A stretch of 64,000 nucleotides of DNA from Cymodocea nodosa (GCA_036874045.1 JAZBRI010000003.1:6894501-6958500); one strand, 5' to 3'; positions 33,830-46,760 are shown, counted from the stretch's first letter. Notes: generated from the sequence alone by a model not told the origin. Made by a program: numbers and translations.

Positions 33830-35657
33830 ATTGTGATTTTGTGCTTTTAATGTTGTGCGTAATCTGCATTTATTTTTAGAAAAGGAAGAAAAAATTTTAG
33901 TTTTTATTTTATTTTATAGAAATAAAAAGAAAAGAAAAACAAAATATTAATCCAGTTTGTTGGTATCTGTTCTGGGAAACCAAATAGCTAGCTTGTGAGC
34001 CACCAAAGGCGTAGGAGCCTAGGTTCCACACAAGACACTGATTTAACAAATTATGTTTTGTTATTTTGTTATATATTCTAGTTTTATTTGTGAATGAAAA
34101 ATTTTTCAAAATCAAAAGTTGAAAGATATTGAAGGAGATACAAAAGAACAATGTATGTAATTGATTACTTATCCTGAAATTACATTTAAACTCAGTTCGT
34201 GGAGTTATTCATTAACTTAACGAATTAAGATCATTGAGTTAGGTGCTAAGTCAACGAAACAATATTCATGTCTGCTAACAATTACTGTATTTACTATAAA
34301 ATATTTTACATTGACGACAATGCAAAATGTAGGTATGGGGGGGAGGTAATTAGATTAAAAGCCAAGTAATTTTGTTAATTAGAGGAATTAGAATGGTGAT
34401 GCAAATTTCTGTGGAAATTGAAATTGATTTTTTTTTTTATGAATTTACTGTAACTATCTGATAATTGAAACTGTAAAATTTTTAAGAACTATAACTACTT
34501 GAATGTTATATTTAGAATCTTATATAAGATGCTACAAAATTCTACTATTAATACAAATCTAGATATAGTATCTTATGTTTTTGTTGAATTTTATGAGTTT
34601 AATAGTTTCATGATTATAAAAAGAAATTAGAATGCTTAACTGAAATTCAATAAATTATCTGAAATCCTGAAACAGCTGAAATGTTGATTTTTGGATTAAA
34701 TGAAATACATAGGATCAAGGATACATTTAATTTGATTGATTAAACTTATAGAATGATTTATGTGTAAATCTTATTAAACTACAAAAAAAGTATGAGCTTA
34801 TTAATATGGATTCATATTTTCAGTAAATTATAGAAGCAGGACTATATGAGATTTGTGTTTTATTGCATCTGTATTAATGAAAAACGTATATATACTGTGT
34901 TGAAAAGAAAGAAAAAAAAAAAGAAGAGAAAAACTTTGAGAGTTTATTGACTTGTTTGATCACGAGCCTTTTGTATTTGAGCAGATAGGTATATAAGGAT
35001 TGTTGACCTGAAAAATGACTCTTTAAATCTGGCAATCTAAGATCCTGATCAGATTTGAGATTGTTGACTGAAAGCTCGATACATTGGTATACTAGAAAGC
35101 TCTTGTATGATTCAAGCTTTTCAAATTAACTTTTAAAGTACAAATATGCATATACTGTTTTGAAAAGATAAAAGTGTTTTGTGAAATACAGAAATCTTTT
35201 GAATCAAGTATATTATCTGTTATCTAAGATTGCTGAAGTATGAATCTAGAATAGACTTTTGAAGTTGTTTATTTGAGAACAATTCATTATTCTACTTATT
35301 TTAATCATATTGAATTGGATTGTATTTTGATTTGTATGTAGTTGAAATTTATTCTGGAAATCATATTGGAAAATTTAAGATAATAGATGTTAGAAAAGAA
35401 AAAGATAATATAATTAACACCTATGTGATGCTAATATATTTTGTATGTAATTTACATATGTTTTAAATATATTTGCAGGTTGAAGAGAAGAAAACAATGT
35501 TAAAATAGATTGCTGAAAAATACAAATATCTATATACTAATCTAATTTATGTATTCTAAAGATACAAAATGAAGAATTAATTCTAGTAACTTTAGAAAGA
35601 CCAACTAGTTAGATCTTAGTTTACTAAGGGACTAGCAAAATTTAAGTACGGGGGAAG
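33830..35657 (+). other. 3' noncoding region of element B, ending in polypurine tract
   Basis: Shares with copies A and C the CCAGTTTGTTGGTATCTG block (33952), a TGGGGGGGAGG tract (34337), the conserved block 34935-35115, and AAGTACGGGGGAAG (35644-35657) before the LTR. It carries an extra set of CTCAACG-like motifs at 34195-34260. The antisense frame in the conserved block has lost its ATG but stays open. Confidence 0.72.
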
Positions 35658-37620
35658 TGTTTAAAATGAAAAAGTGCATAATATTAATGGTTAAAAGATG
35701 GTTAATTACAGAATATTTAGCTTATCATATGAGAATTACGTCATTATGTTATAATTGTATTGTTATATGTTTTAATGAAAAAATCTACATAATTTTAAGG
35801 AATTAACATTAATTAGTATATTTTTGAACTATCGGTAAATTGCAGGCTTTGAAATTCCTAAATATCCAAATTTTCTGTTATTTCGGAGAGTTATATTGCA
35901 TGTACCAGACAGTTATGTTTTTAACGATTAAAGAATATTTTATTATTTCTTGGAGTACACGTGTTGAAACATCAATGCATGACTTAAGTGGATTTTTGGT
36001 AAGTTATTTGGTAACTATCCGAAATGCATCTGAGCATCGGATAGTTAAGTTTACAAGTATCTGTAATATCTTTTTATCATAAAACTACCTAAGGACACAT
36101 GTCACGTTTTGGAAACTTGACTTAAGTTATCTTTTGGAAGGTTAGGTGCTAACTATCCGAAATGCATATAAGTTTCAGATACTTATAGTTATAACTATCT
36201 GAAACATTTAAACTAGCTATTTCTTTATTGCAAGTGTTTTTATAGTTAAATCAATGAAGTAAGTTTATTGAGTTATCTATAACTCCACAGACTATTTATT
36301 TTCTAATATGCCACTGTAGCAATTGTAGAAATAGGAAATTCGAAGGAAAACTACGATTGCATGTATCTCGTAGGAATTCACTCGTGGAATGAAAAAGAAA
36401 TCACCATCGTTGATATGAATGAAGGAAATCCAACCAATCATCTAAGTAGAAGTAGTTACTATAGAAAGAAATATAAAAGAAGAGAAGAAAGACGAAGAAA
36501 GTGTGTGTGTAGTGGTGGAGAACCGCGCTAACTATAGGAAACATCGGAAGTTCCACACCACCACCAAAATCACCAACCATCAAAGGTCTGTGAGGACACT
36601 TTTCTAATGTCAAGTTGATTCTGAGCCAAACACGGTGACTAACAACCAATGTGAGGAGTGATTACGTCGTAGGAAGGGAAACCATTTTCACCAAGCACCG
36701 ACTCATATCTTAGGAGATCGTAAAGCTTCTAGCCTCAATTTCGGGTTGATGCTAGTATGCTGAAGAGGACATCATCTTACAATTCTTGATTCGCGATTCT
36801 ATAGGAAGAGGAGGCAAGATTGTAAGTGATTAAGTTTTCAGTGGTGTAATCACGTCGCATGTAGTGACGAAAGTTTTTACTATCGATAGAAATTTTTACA
36901 TTTCACCTTTCATTCATCTTCAGGAACATATTAAAACAAAAATACCAAAAACAACAAATTATCTGTGTTTACATTTAGTATTAAAGTGTTGTATTGTTTG
37001 TTTTGTATCGTGATTAATGTTATCATTGTCAGTATTGTGAATGTTTTATGTTTGTTTGATTCAGAAAATACAAAATAGTTTTATTGTTTAATGAAATTGA
37101 TTCATTCCAAATACTTGAAGATTTTAATGGTTACTGTTTGAAATATCTGAATGTTAGTATTGCTTAATGATAAATCTAATATTAACTAACATTAAAGAGC
37201 TTAATTGATGTTATTTACATTCTGTGGAATTGCCCAATGGTTAGCCGAATTCCTCTATAAATGACAGTATTTAACTAGGAAGGTAGGCTCATGAAGTTAA
37301 CTTAAGTCTACGAGGTTAGTCTGTTGAGTTAACTATAACTCCACGAACTAAGTCTGTTGTGTTAACTGTAACTCAACAGAGTGCTTAACTGAATACATAA
37401 ACTTCAATATAAAAATTGAAACAATACACAATTCTTACTCAATCTTTGTAGGATCGACCTATACTTGCACACAAATACAATATATACTGTGTACTTACAG
37501 TTAAAATACAAATTGAATTTAATATCTAATTTGTGTGAAAGGTTGTTTGTTTACTTCTAAAAATAATTATTTATATAAGCATAAAAACAAATTAAATAAG
37601 TTTATGATTTAACTTTTCAC
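35658..37620 (+). repeat. 3' LTR of Athila-like element B
   Basis: TGTTTAAAATGAAAAAGTGC start; end near TTTTCACA. It has one clear AACTATCCGA...TCGGATAGTT hairpin (36013-36048), TATA box TATAAAAG at 36472, and CGTTGAGTT-type motifs (36240-36290, 37300-37382). Its 3' end (TTTAACTTTTCACAA) differs from elements A and C but matches the reversed fragment at 47865, so two LTR subfamilies are present. Confidence 0.82.
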
Positions 37621-38930
37621 AACCCAAACGTAGTTCATTTACTACAAATTGAATCTTTAATAAAGAAGGTCAATAATATATTCATAGATTGTTAAATCCT
37701 TCCTTACCACATTAAACTTATAATTGTAGGAAAATATATAGAATGAGTCAACACATATTTATGAAATTTTGTAATTTGTTGAAAATGAAAGGAGTAATAA
37801 CAAATGTAAAGAATATGTCAATAGAAGAAAAATTTGGAATTTTCTTTGTTAAAATTGGTCAAAACCAAATGTATAGAATAACAAGAGAGTGATTCTCTCA
37901 TTCTACATGGTTAGTTAGTACTTATTTAAATGAAATGATTGATGTAATAATAAGTTTGAGTGATATATTATTAGCAAAACGTTACTTCTACTTGGATTTA
38001 GAATGATTGTAATGTCTTCCCATATTTTAAGGTATATTTCTATGATTATAATAGTAGTTATGTCAATGATTAATGCATTTTATTTTATGTAGCATGTTAT
38101 GTTTTTATTTGTATAAGATTGTATTGGTGCTACTGATGATACACATAAAAAAGTAACTATTTATAGAAGATAAATAATAAGTATTAGAAATTATAAAGGA
38201 GAATTATCTCAAAATGTTGTAATTACATGTAATTTTAATATAAAAATTACTTATGTTCTTACTGATTGGGAATGATTAATAGCAAATGTTTGAATATTAC
38301 AAGATACAATATTTAGACTAAATGGTCTTCAAATTCCATTACATATGATACTTAGATAATACAATTATAATTTCATAAAACATTAATAATACAATTATAA
38401 TTTCGTAAAATATTAAAATATATTTAAACTAATAGAAGTTAGTATGCAGGTAAATTTTATTTAGTAAACATTAATTATACAAATCGCCTAGAATTTACTT
38501 ATCTATTTTGAGGTATTCAATATCACTTAATAAAGTATGACATTAATAGACTTCTAATGTATGCTATTGAAAATTTTAATTATAGGCATTCACAATTAAG
38601 GATAATAATTGAACATACATTTGAGATTATAAATATTGATTTATAATTTTACGAGGTTACATGTCATTTCTTTTTGAGATATAACTAAAGATTATTATAA
38701 CATATTTCTTACTTTACAATTTCATTCATCAAGTAGATTCAACTGATTAACTTGAAGATTTATAAGATGAATTACCAAAAGTTGACATTGTTAATGAGAT
38801 ATCAAGTGCAGATAAATGAGAGAAAGAAATAAAAAATATTATACAAATGACTTAAGAAGAGAAGAAAGAAATGACTAATAGAATTCATGAAAATATTATG
38901 TATGCTATGTGAGAAGGATCAATGAGTTGA
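37621..38930 (+). pseudogene. PIF/Harbinger transposase pseudogene
   Basis: Translates in pieces to a HARBI1-like DDE transposase: NCRKIYRMSQHIFMKFC (about 37720), EEKFGIFFVKIGQNQ, an intron candidate AAG|GTATAT (about 38030) to TATAAG, DCIGATDDTH (first Asp region, about 38120), GELSQNVVITCNFN, YVLTDWE, LQIPL, a second intron, then NFNYRHSQLRIIIEHTFEI (catalytic Glu region) and MYAM..EGSMS to a TGA at 38928-38930. It is full of stops. Its 5' end is cut by the Athila LTR at about 37621, matching a position in the first exon of the gene at 59777. Confidence 0.85.
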
Positions 38931-40500
38931 AATTTTTGAAATGAATTTGTATCTAAACATTATAAAATAATTTTATAATATTTGTCATGTTGTAATGTTT
39001 ATTTTGTTTAATGAAATTATTGAACTTTCAAATAGTAATAATTTTTTATAATTTGGTTATCTTTTAAATATTTTTACTAATGTTATTATTCTTATTCATT
39101 ATTTTGTAAAAAAATTTTAAGTAATAAATTTATTTATTTATAACATGTATTCCTTTACTTTCTTCTAATTTTTAAATGTACACAAACATCTTCAAATCTT
39201 CTTAACTTTGTTGAACTTTTTATTTTTCATACTTTTTAGACTTTTCTCAACTTTCTTTTCTAGCATTTATGAAGGTACAAATATTATAATTTTTTTACTT
39301 TAGTTAGACTAATTAGACTGAATTTTGATTTAATTAGATTTGTATTTAATTTTAATTATTTTTTTATATTTATATCTTATACCTAAAATATTTAATTTCG
39401 TTTTAGAGATTATAAGATATTACATTTTATATCTATGACATTTTATTTTAAAATATCCAATTTCTTCTTTCATTACATATTTAAATCTTAATTCTTTCTG
39501 TACTTTACATTTTCATTTTCCTCATTTTAGATATTTGTGTTTTCGTATTTAAAGTATCCCATGTAATTTTTTTTGTTTTAGATTTTGTATTTAAAATATT
39601 TTAATTTTTTTCTTTTCTTTTATATTTATTATTATTATTTTTGAATACTTATATATTTCATGTCTAAAGTATTTTATTTCAATCTTAGTTTTAGTTATTA
39701 AATTTCATATCTAAAATATTTTAATTTCCTTTTATATTTTCATTTATTATTTTTATAGAGATTATAAGAACCGCTTTCTTTGTGCATTCGGTGTAACCAA
39801 ATGCCATCTTTGATTAAATGGACTTTTAATATATATATATATATATAATTTAATAACAATAATATTTTTTTTAAATATTTTATTAACCTTGGATGTTTTA
39901 CTTTACTTCTAAAACATTTTTATATTTTTACTTAGTTTCGAGCATTATATTTTGTATTTAAAATGTTTTACACTCTTTTGTATTTTAAATTTCAATTCTT
40001 CATCTTGGACATTTATATTCAAAGCATTTTGTTTTTACTTTATATTTTGTACTTTAAAATTTGTTTCTTTACTTTAAATATTTACATTTTTATTTAAACC
40101 ACTTTAGTTTTATTTTAGTTTTAGGTATGATATATTGTATCTAAAATAATTTAATTCCCTTTGTGTTTCATATTTAAATTTCATTTCTTTACTTTACACA
40201 TTTATATATTTTCACTTTAGTTTTAGATATCATATCTCATATCCAAAACTTTAATTTCTTTTGATTTTATAATTTTAATTTACTTTATTTTAAATATTTG
40301 TATTTAACATCTGAAGTATCTCGTACCGAAAACATTTTACTTTCCTTACCTTATATTGTTTTTTCTTTTTGATTAACCATTTCATTGCTTTTCATTGATT
40401 TTTTTCTTTTAATTCTTCACACTTTATTTTATTTTATTACTTTTAGCCTCTCATTCTCTCCTCTTTTTATTATATGCCTTTTGTATTATTATTACTTTTC
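38931..40500. other. AT-rich, quasi-periodic noncoding sequence
   Basis: Over 75% A+T by eye, with no ORF worth naming. From about 39290 to 40350, variants of a phrase such as ATATCTAAAATATTTTAATTTC, with TTTTAGTTTTAG, recur roughly every 80-120 bases, suggesting a decayed tandem repeat. A TA run lies at 39830-39847. A short sequence near 39775 (ACCGCTTTCTTTGTGCATTC) breaks the pattern. Confidence 0.55.
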
Positions 40501-41215
40501 CTTTTTTAGTTGTCTTCCTTAGATCTAGTAGCCATGTTTCACTAGATTTTGGTGGGGACATCTTTGGTTTTCTTATAGTAGATAAATGGTGGATGATGAA
40601 TGGTAGATGATAGTAGATGCATAACCACGATTGAGGGTCTATATGACATCATCAACGACTTACTTTTACCACAATTCAAACCCATGTTGGGGGCAAAGTA
40701 TGGTAGATGACTTTTTATCCACCTTGCAACAATTAGATTCCATATTAAGGGTGGAGTGTGGTGATAGGTCTTCGATCATCATCGTTGCAATTCGATCTCA
40801 TACTAACGATGAAGTGCAACAACAATGGTTCAATTACCATTACAAGCTAGTACCATAATAGGGGTGGAGTACAACAATGACACTTATCTTCCAACAAAAA
40901 CCCACATTTTCTCATGGATGACGATGCATAGAGGTTTGAAGGAGATTGTCAACTATGTGAGTTAATCTCCAAGGAATTGGATTTTTGAATGGTGCAGTGA
41001 ACTTGTTACTTGAAGGTAGAGTTGATAGATGTAGGTGCATCGATTGCTCTAGGGGAAGGAAGTGTTTGTGCTGGTTGAATCTCCTTTTACAACATTTGCC
41101 CAAGTGTTGTAGTAGGTGAACAAGCTTACAAAGATTATGGTATCATGGATGACATGTTGAGATGGGGTGATAGTCAAAGCATTTGAAGATGCACATATAG
41201 GTATAGAGTCATAAT
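40501..41215. other. Unassigned sequence
   Basis: Less AT-rich than its left neighbour. A 75-codon open frame (40631-40858) and short antisense frames show no family I recognise. ATGGTAGATGA words repeat near 40585-40612 and 40699. It could be old element or host sequence. Confidence 0.35.
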
Positions 41216-43262
41216 TGATGCATATTTCATATACTTAATGGATGCATTTTATGCTTTTAAAGATCCATATTCAGATGTGCTTAAATGAAATTCAATTTAT
41301 TGATGTATTTTGATGATTTATTTGAAAATGCGCTTAAATGGAAAAATATTGCATAAATGAGACTCTATCTTAGTTTTGTACTTCATGGAAACACAATTGT
41401 ATCTTGATTAGCCTTACATGAATCTTTGATATAGTTTTATTTATTAGGGTAATCTCATTTTAACACTTAGGTTGATTAGGGTGAATAAAGTATATGGGCA
41501 TTTCTAGAATTAAATGATATTGAACTTTTATCACTCACTCATTTATCTTAGTTGATTTAACTTTATTCCTTAAATGTTTTGATGGTTTTTAATTGAGTTT
41601 TGTAGGTGTGAATAAAAGAAAATAATGGAGGATGATTTTGGACCCTTGGATCAAATGAATGGTGGAGATCATTTCCACCACTTAGGGCTTCTATATAAAG
41701 ACACCCAAGGCCCTCTTCCACCCCTCTCTTCTCCACAACTTTTCCATCTTGTTGCCCTACAAGTTGTCAGCTCCTCCTCCCTTCTCTTGGACAAGCTTGG
41801 CTAGTGTTCTCTCCCCTACAATGGCCACTACAAGGTGAAGAAGGAAGGACACACCTCTCTCTCCTCCTCTTGGAAGCTTAGCGTGTGTAGGAAGACAAGA
41901 AGCCTCCTTGGTGAGTTTGTGGCTAGTGGTGGAAGCATGTCTTGACCAACTTAGCTATCTCCCCTCTTCGATGAACACTCTCCTAGTAGAAGAAAGGCAA
42001 GGGTTGCATTTGAGAGATGGACGGCTGCATTGGTTGAAGCTTTGGTGGTGATTGAAAGGCCTCTCGCTTTCAATGAAGACTTGTATGGTGATAGCCACAA
42101 GCATCTTTGTGTGGAGGACAATTAGGAGTTCATCTTCAACATCATTCTTCTTCAATTAGAGCTAGCACTTCACGATATCATGTGTTTCAATGGATTAGTT
42201 TAGTAGCTTTCATACTAGTTGCATATTTTGTAATAGCATTGGCATCATGTTAGGTTTTTGGGCTTACATTTGTAATGTTAGGTTTTATTGCATTAATAGC
42301 TTAGGATTCAAGTTTAGAACTTTAAATTTTAGTAGATGTAATGCCACTTTTCTTGTTAATGTTAGATCTTCTCTTGAATTCAGTTGAATCTTTTGCATAT
42401 ATGAATATTTTGTATACTAACAAATCTGATTTGGTGATGTATATCGTTGATTTAGAGTTCTGTATTTATATCGATTTTGTTTAGGTTCTAACTTGAGATT
42501 CCAGTAACGTTTTATTTTGGTTTTGATTCTATTTTATAGAGCTTCGAGGTAGTTTACTACTGTATAGTTTTTAGAATTTTTACAATTGATTTGTATAAGT
42601 TTTCAAATTTATTTTGTTGATGTCACATTTAGTGCATCTTGGCATTCTTCATCTGAATTTTGTTTTAGTGCCAAACTCGATACCTTATTGTCTATAGTTG
42701 GAATCAACTTTTGTATATTTTTGCTGTTAGATGAACGAGTTAACGTTCGAAGCACACTAGTTTCAACGTCTTTTATTATGATTTGAGAAAGTTATGCTAT
42801 TTTTAGTAATTGAGCGCTTTTTGGAATGTTATTTGACAATCTGCATGCTTGTATGAAAAGTGTTATTGACAGTTGCCTAGTTTGTAATTTTTGATGAAAT
42901 AACTTAATTTGTAAAGTTAATCCAATAAATACTTAGGATGGCATTTTTATTGTATTTTATTGTAAACAAATTGAGAATAGGATACGTGTGAAAATGGTTG
43001 AATTTTGTGATTTTGTTCTTTAGTGATTTATTGTCTTAGGATTAGAATTGAGAAAGTTGTGCTTTAATATTGAATTTCTGATAAATTTTGCCTCACTTGT
43101 AATTATTATTGTTTTGCACATTAGAAAGCATTTTAGTAAAAGCCAAGTCCTTGTGAATTCAACCCATACTTGTCGAAGTATATTATAATTGCACTGTGTG
43201 GTTGTAGTTATATTTTTAAAACGAGTTATGAGTTTATTTTTAAATTACATAAAATCGTTCCA
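41216..43262 (+). repeat. Probable solo LTR of another gypsy-type family
   Basis: TGATGCATATTTCATATAC start; a clear TATA box TATATAAAG (41692-41700) followed by a C/T-rich stretch; then a long AT-rich part ending with CTTGTGAATTCAACCC (43153) and GCACTGTGTGGTTG. The last features resemble the 3' ends of Tat/Athila-type LTRs. No internal region, primer site or second copy is present. The exact right end (43248-43262) is uncertain and I found no clean target duplication. Short ORFs inside are not supported. Confidence 0.45.
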
Positions 43263-43318
43263 ATAGGCATGAAGGAAGTGGAGCAAGTATGTGTGATCTT
43301 GCATGACAACAAACAAAG

Positions 43319-43405
43319 AGTAGATGGAGGGGGTTGCTTGGTGATGCATGATAGAGAGGGTTGTGTGAGAAGTCACTGATGAGTGAGTAGTCAGTCGAGC
43401 ATGAT
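43319..43405 (+). repeat. Direct repeat of about 86 bp, left copy
   Basis: AGTAGATGGAGGGGGTTGC...GAGCATGATAGA, repeated with few changes at 47302-47388 on the other side of the scrambled Sirevirus block. Confidence 0.85.
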
Positions 43406-43410
43406 AGATG

Positions 43411-45128
43411 TGTTAGTTCAATTATTTTTATCAATTAATTTTGATGATGAAAAATGTGTGATTTAATTATTTTTACAATAATTTGAGCAGTCATTTTACT
43501 AAAATGAAAATTGTCTAACTGCTATGTACTTAGAACTTTTTAAATTAGATTTTAACAGGTTGTTATTTCTACAGTGATTGATCAAAGAGTTAATATATAA
43601 GTCACCGAACAAAACAGGACAAATTGGATGGTTAATCTTCTCTCCTGGTTTTTTAGACAGTTATATCGGTAACTATCCGAAAAGTATTTATCTTCAGTGA
43701 GTTAAGCCTTTTTATGTCCGGATATATTTTTTATGCTAAGTATCTGAAATCCCTTTAGTTTCGGATAGTTAAGGGTTTACATTTCGGATAGTTAGTTATT
43801 TTTTCTGATTTAATGTATTTTCAGTTACTTTCTTCTTAAGAACACGTGTCATGCTCTCGTCGCTTGACTTAAGTGGCTTTTCGACAGGTTATAATGTAAC
43901 TATCCGAAAACTCTTAAGAATTGGAGAGTTATCTTTTGTAAGTATCTGATATTTGTTTTAAGCTTTGGATAGTTGATTTTTTATTATTTCTAACTTAAGT
44001 GACTTTTCAAAAGGTTATGTGTGTAACTATCTGAAATACCTTAAGGTTCGGAGAGTTATTTTTGTAAGTATCCGAAACACATTTTCTTAATCGGATAGTT
44101 TATTCTTAATATTTTATGCGAATGTTTTGGAAGGACATGTGTCTTTATTTAAATGCATAACTTAAGTGATCTTTCAGATTGTTAGCTTTAACTATCCGAA
44201 ATGTTCTTGAGTTTCAGATGGTTAGCCGTCTAAGTCTTTGATTTTCTAAAAGCATCTGAATATTTTATTTTTACAAAATCTACAATTATTATTGATTAAC
44301 TAACTGTTTTGGCAAGATATCTTTTGATTGCAGATCTCGACTTTATTATGATTGAATGTTGTTGGAAATGAATTACTGCATAAGGCATCTAACCATTTCA
44401 GAATTCTTTCCATCTATACAAATCTCGAAGGAAGAATAAAAATGATTTGTAGAAAACTGAAATATAGACAGATTTTTCAACACACAAAAGGAGAAATTTC
44501 AACAATTCTGCAAACACTCTAGAGATTCATCTACAACAAAGTTCAGAAGATTAAAAGGCTGCAGATCAATTAGGACTTCTCCTCAGAGCTTCATAAATCA
44601 ACTTTTCATAGGAGTTGACCTTGTGTTGTGTGTCTTCTTCATTTTGAGTCAATGACTCCTAGTTTAAACTATTTTCTCGTTTACTTTAAAACCCTAACTT
44701 ACAAGGGTGTTGTGAGTATACCTTCACAAGGTCGGGGCCTTAGTGAAGAGTGTGAAGTGTGATTCTTCACTTACTCAAGATTGAGGTCTTGAGTACACAA
44801 AGTTGGTGCTTTGTGTGAGGTTTTTGTTTAGCCTATAAAAACATTTGTAAGATTGTTGCTTAGCCTGCAAAAGCAACTTGTTTAAGGTTTGTGTTTAGTC
44901 TTAAAAGTACTTAGTGGAATTCTCAAGATTGTGGCCTTGAAGAGTAGACTACCCAGTTTAGGGAACCATTATAAATCTTTTGTGTCATTTACTTTATACA
45001 TTGCATTTTATAATTACAAAATCAATTAATTAGGGTTCATTAATGTCAACAACTTTCGAAAAATTTAAAAGCAAAATAAATTTTTATTAGGATACTATTC
45101 ACCCTCCCTCTAGTGTGTCATTCGATCT
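43411..45128 (+). repeat. Sirevirus-like LTR
   Basis: Starts TGTTAGTTCAATTATTTTT and ends near TTCACCCTCCCTCTAGTG, the usual wording of Sirevirus LTR ends. Between 43650 and 44240 it holds at least four units made of ACACGTGTC or similar, TGACTTAAGTGG-CTTTTC, and hairpins TAACTATCCGAAA...TCGGATAGTTA, the same cassette as in the Athila LTRs. TTTAAAACCCTAAC near 44680 precedes transcribed-looking sequence with TTG/CTTGAG repeats. No primer site follows. Confidence 0.65.
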
Positions 45129-45200
45129 TTTCAAGATCTCCTCCTTTTTGATGAGGACAAAATTGTAAATAGATATATTCTCCCCCTTTGTCAGAATTAA
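45129..45200 (-). other. Sirevirus purine tracts, reverse orientation
   Basis: On the minus strand: GACAAAGGGGGAGAATATA, then TTTTGTCCTCATCAAAAAGG, the 3' end signature of a Sirevirus. It points toward the preceding plus-oriented LTR and joins its 3' end, which is not a normal element order. Confidence 0.65.
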
Positions 45201-45379
45201 AAGGTGGAGAAATTTATTGAAAGATACAATGAGATAAATAAAATATAATTACATTGATGAGAAGTAAGAAACAAGATGGATACAAAAGGAAACAACCAAA
45301 AGAAAAATACATTAAAATAAGAAGAAAAAAAAACAGAACTAATGATCAGTTGACTATTTCTGTAACAAATTTTGAATTA

Positions 45380-46760
45380 AAGCATCACTCTCCCTCAGAA
45401 GTTGTTCTAAATGAGCTACTTGGTCCAAAAGCATCTGATTATGTTGAAGTAAAAACTCATTTTGTTTTAAGAGGGTAGCAAAACTGTCAACTGTTGAAGA
45501 TGGAGCTACTAGAGTTGGAGTAGGTGCTGTAGGAGGTGGAGTTTCTGTAGAATGAGGTGCGGCAGGAGGTGAAGTTGCTACAAAATGAGGTGCTGAATTC
45601 GGAGTTGCAAAAGGAGATTAGAGAAGGACATTCTCTAAAGATCCTTAAGCTGTAGTACTCTTCTTTTAATAGATTTCAGAGGTTTGCCCGATAAATCAAT
45701 ATATCTAGCCATCAGATGATAAATGAAATCTCCATAAAATAGAAAACTTTGCAAATGAGAAATCTGAGCAATAATTACTTTTGCCCAGTTAATCTTTATA
45801 CCAGTCATCACAACATAAGTGTCTTGGTAGACTTTCCTCTCCAATTCATCTGCATGACCTATTTTCTGAAATATAGAGGAAGACAGAATGGTGGCAATCA
45901 TTTGGGCCAAACCATGAAGATCAATTGTCTTAACTAGCTTAAAATGTTTATTAGGAATTTTGCCAATCAATTTATTCATCTCAGTTTCCTACCACCCTAG
46001 TTCTGATGGAGAAAGAGCAATATTGATACTAGTAGATGGTATTCCAAAAACGGTCTCCAAAAATTCTCCATTAATCCTTATTGTTTGATGTTGTAGGTGT
46101 AGGAGAAAATAATGGGGAAAAATCTCAAGATTAAAGTAGAAAAGGAGAATTAGGTCTTCAAAAACTGATAATCCAGATGGAGTAGAAATAAGACCTAAAG
46201 TCCTTGATGATTGAGCAGATTGTGAATTATATTCATTCCTTGAAAATTTACAGGTCTGCTGTAGATGATCTTCATGTTTTTATACTTGTGATAAAATGAA
46301 TCCCTAATTGCTGAAGATTTGAAAAAGTAGGCATCTGTAGGGATTTTAGAAGAAGATTTTGATTGCACCTCCTGATCTTCAAAAACTCTAGTTGCAGTAG
46401 GTGGAGGAGATGGAGGAACATGAGCAAAGCCCGAATCTACATACAATTCTTGTATAACTTTATGAGTGTGAGGAAAAGGAATTGGATGAGATTCTACATC
46501 AGATGAATGAGGATGTTCCTAAGGAGGGCTAGAAGGAGGAGGAGGTAAATTTTGAGTTATAGAAGGTGGGTCGAAAGGTGTATCAGTGTGAGGTGGAGAT
46601 AGTGGAGTAGAAACTTCTAGAAAGTCTGATATTCTATTTCCAACCTTCAGATGAGAGGAAAGAAATTTCTTTCTTCTCCTAGAATACATAAATTTTATGG
46701 TTGGAAGAGGAAATATTGAAGCTATAAGCAAAAATTGAGGAGGTGAAGAAATCAAACGAG
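45380..46760 (-). pseudogene. PTPP-type ORF of a Sirevirus, reverse strand
   Basis: Minus-strand pieces in order: a Pro/Ser-rich N-terminal part (46755-46519), then DAYFFKSSAIRDSFYHKYKN and IIYSRPVNFQGMNIIHNLLNHQGL (46446-46195), a damaged middle, and LVKTIDLHGLAQMIATILS, TGIKINWAKVIIAQI, LFYGDFIYHLMARYIDLSG (45979-45635). The order and motifs mirror the Athila PTPP ORF (IIYSRPVNWDGMQEI..., LFYGDLIPLLM). It is followed by Sirevirus purine tracts, so it belongs to a copia element. Function unknown. Confidence 0.6.

Larger units (their letters stand above)
28910..37620 (+). mobile_element. Athila-like element B (5' truncated)
   Basis: Colinear with the right part of element A: PTPP ORF, palindrome array, leader, Gag capsid, F-box, 3' region, LTR. 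The left end is a join to Sirevirus pol. The right end abuts a Harbinger pseudogene. It is more decayed than elements A and C. Confidence 0.85.

Noticed and set aside
40631-40858. 75-codon frame as a host gene candidate
   Set aside because: No domain, no splice or promoter context, surrounded by repetitive words; left as unassigned sequence.
42586-42786. 66-codon open frame
   Set aside because: Within the probable solo LTR; hydrophobic composition from T-rich DNA, no start context or family.
45254-45478. 74-codon plus-strand frame
   Set aside because: Antisense to the 3' end of a reversed Sirevirus PTPP remnant; no recognisable domain.
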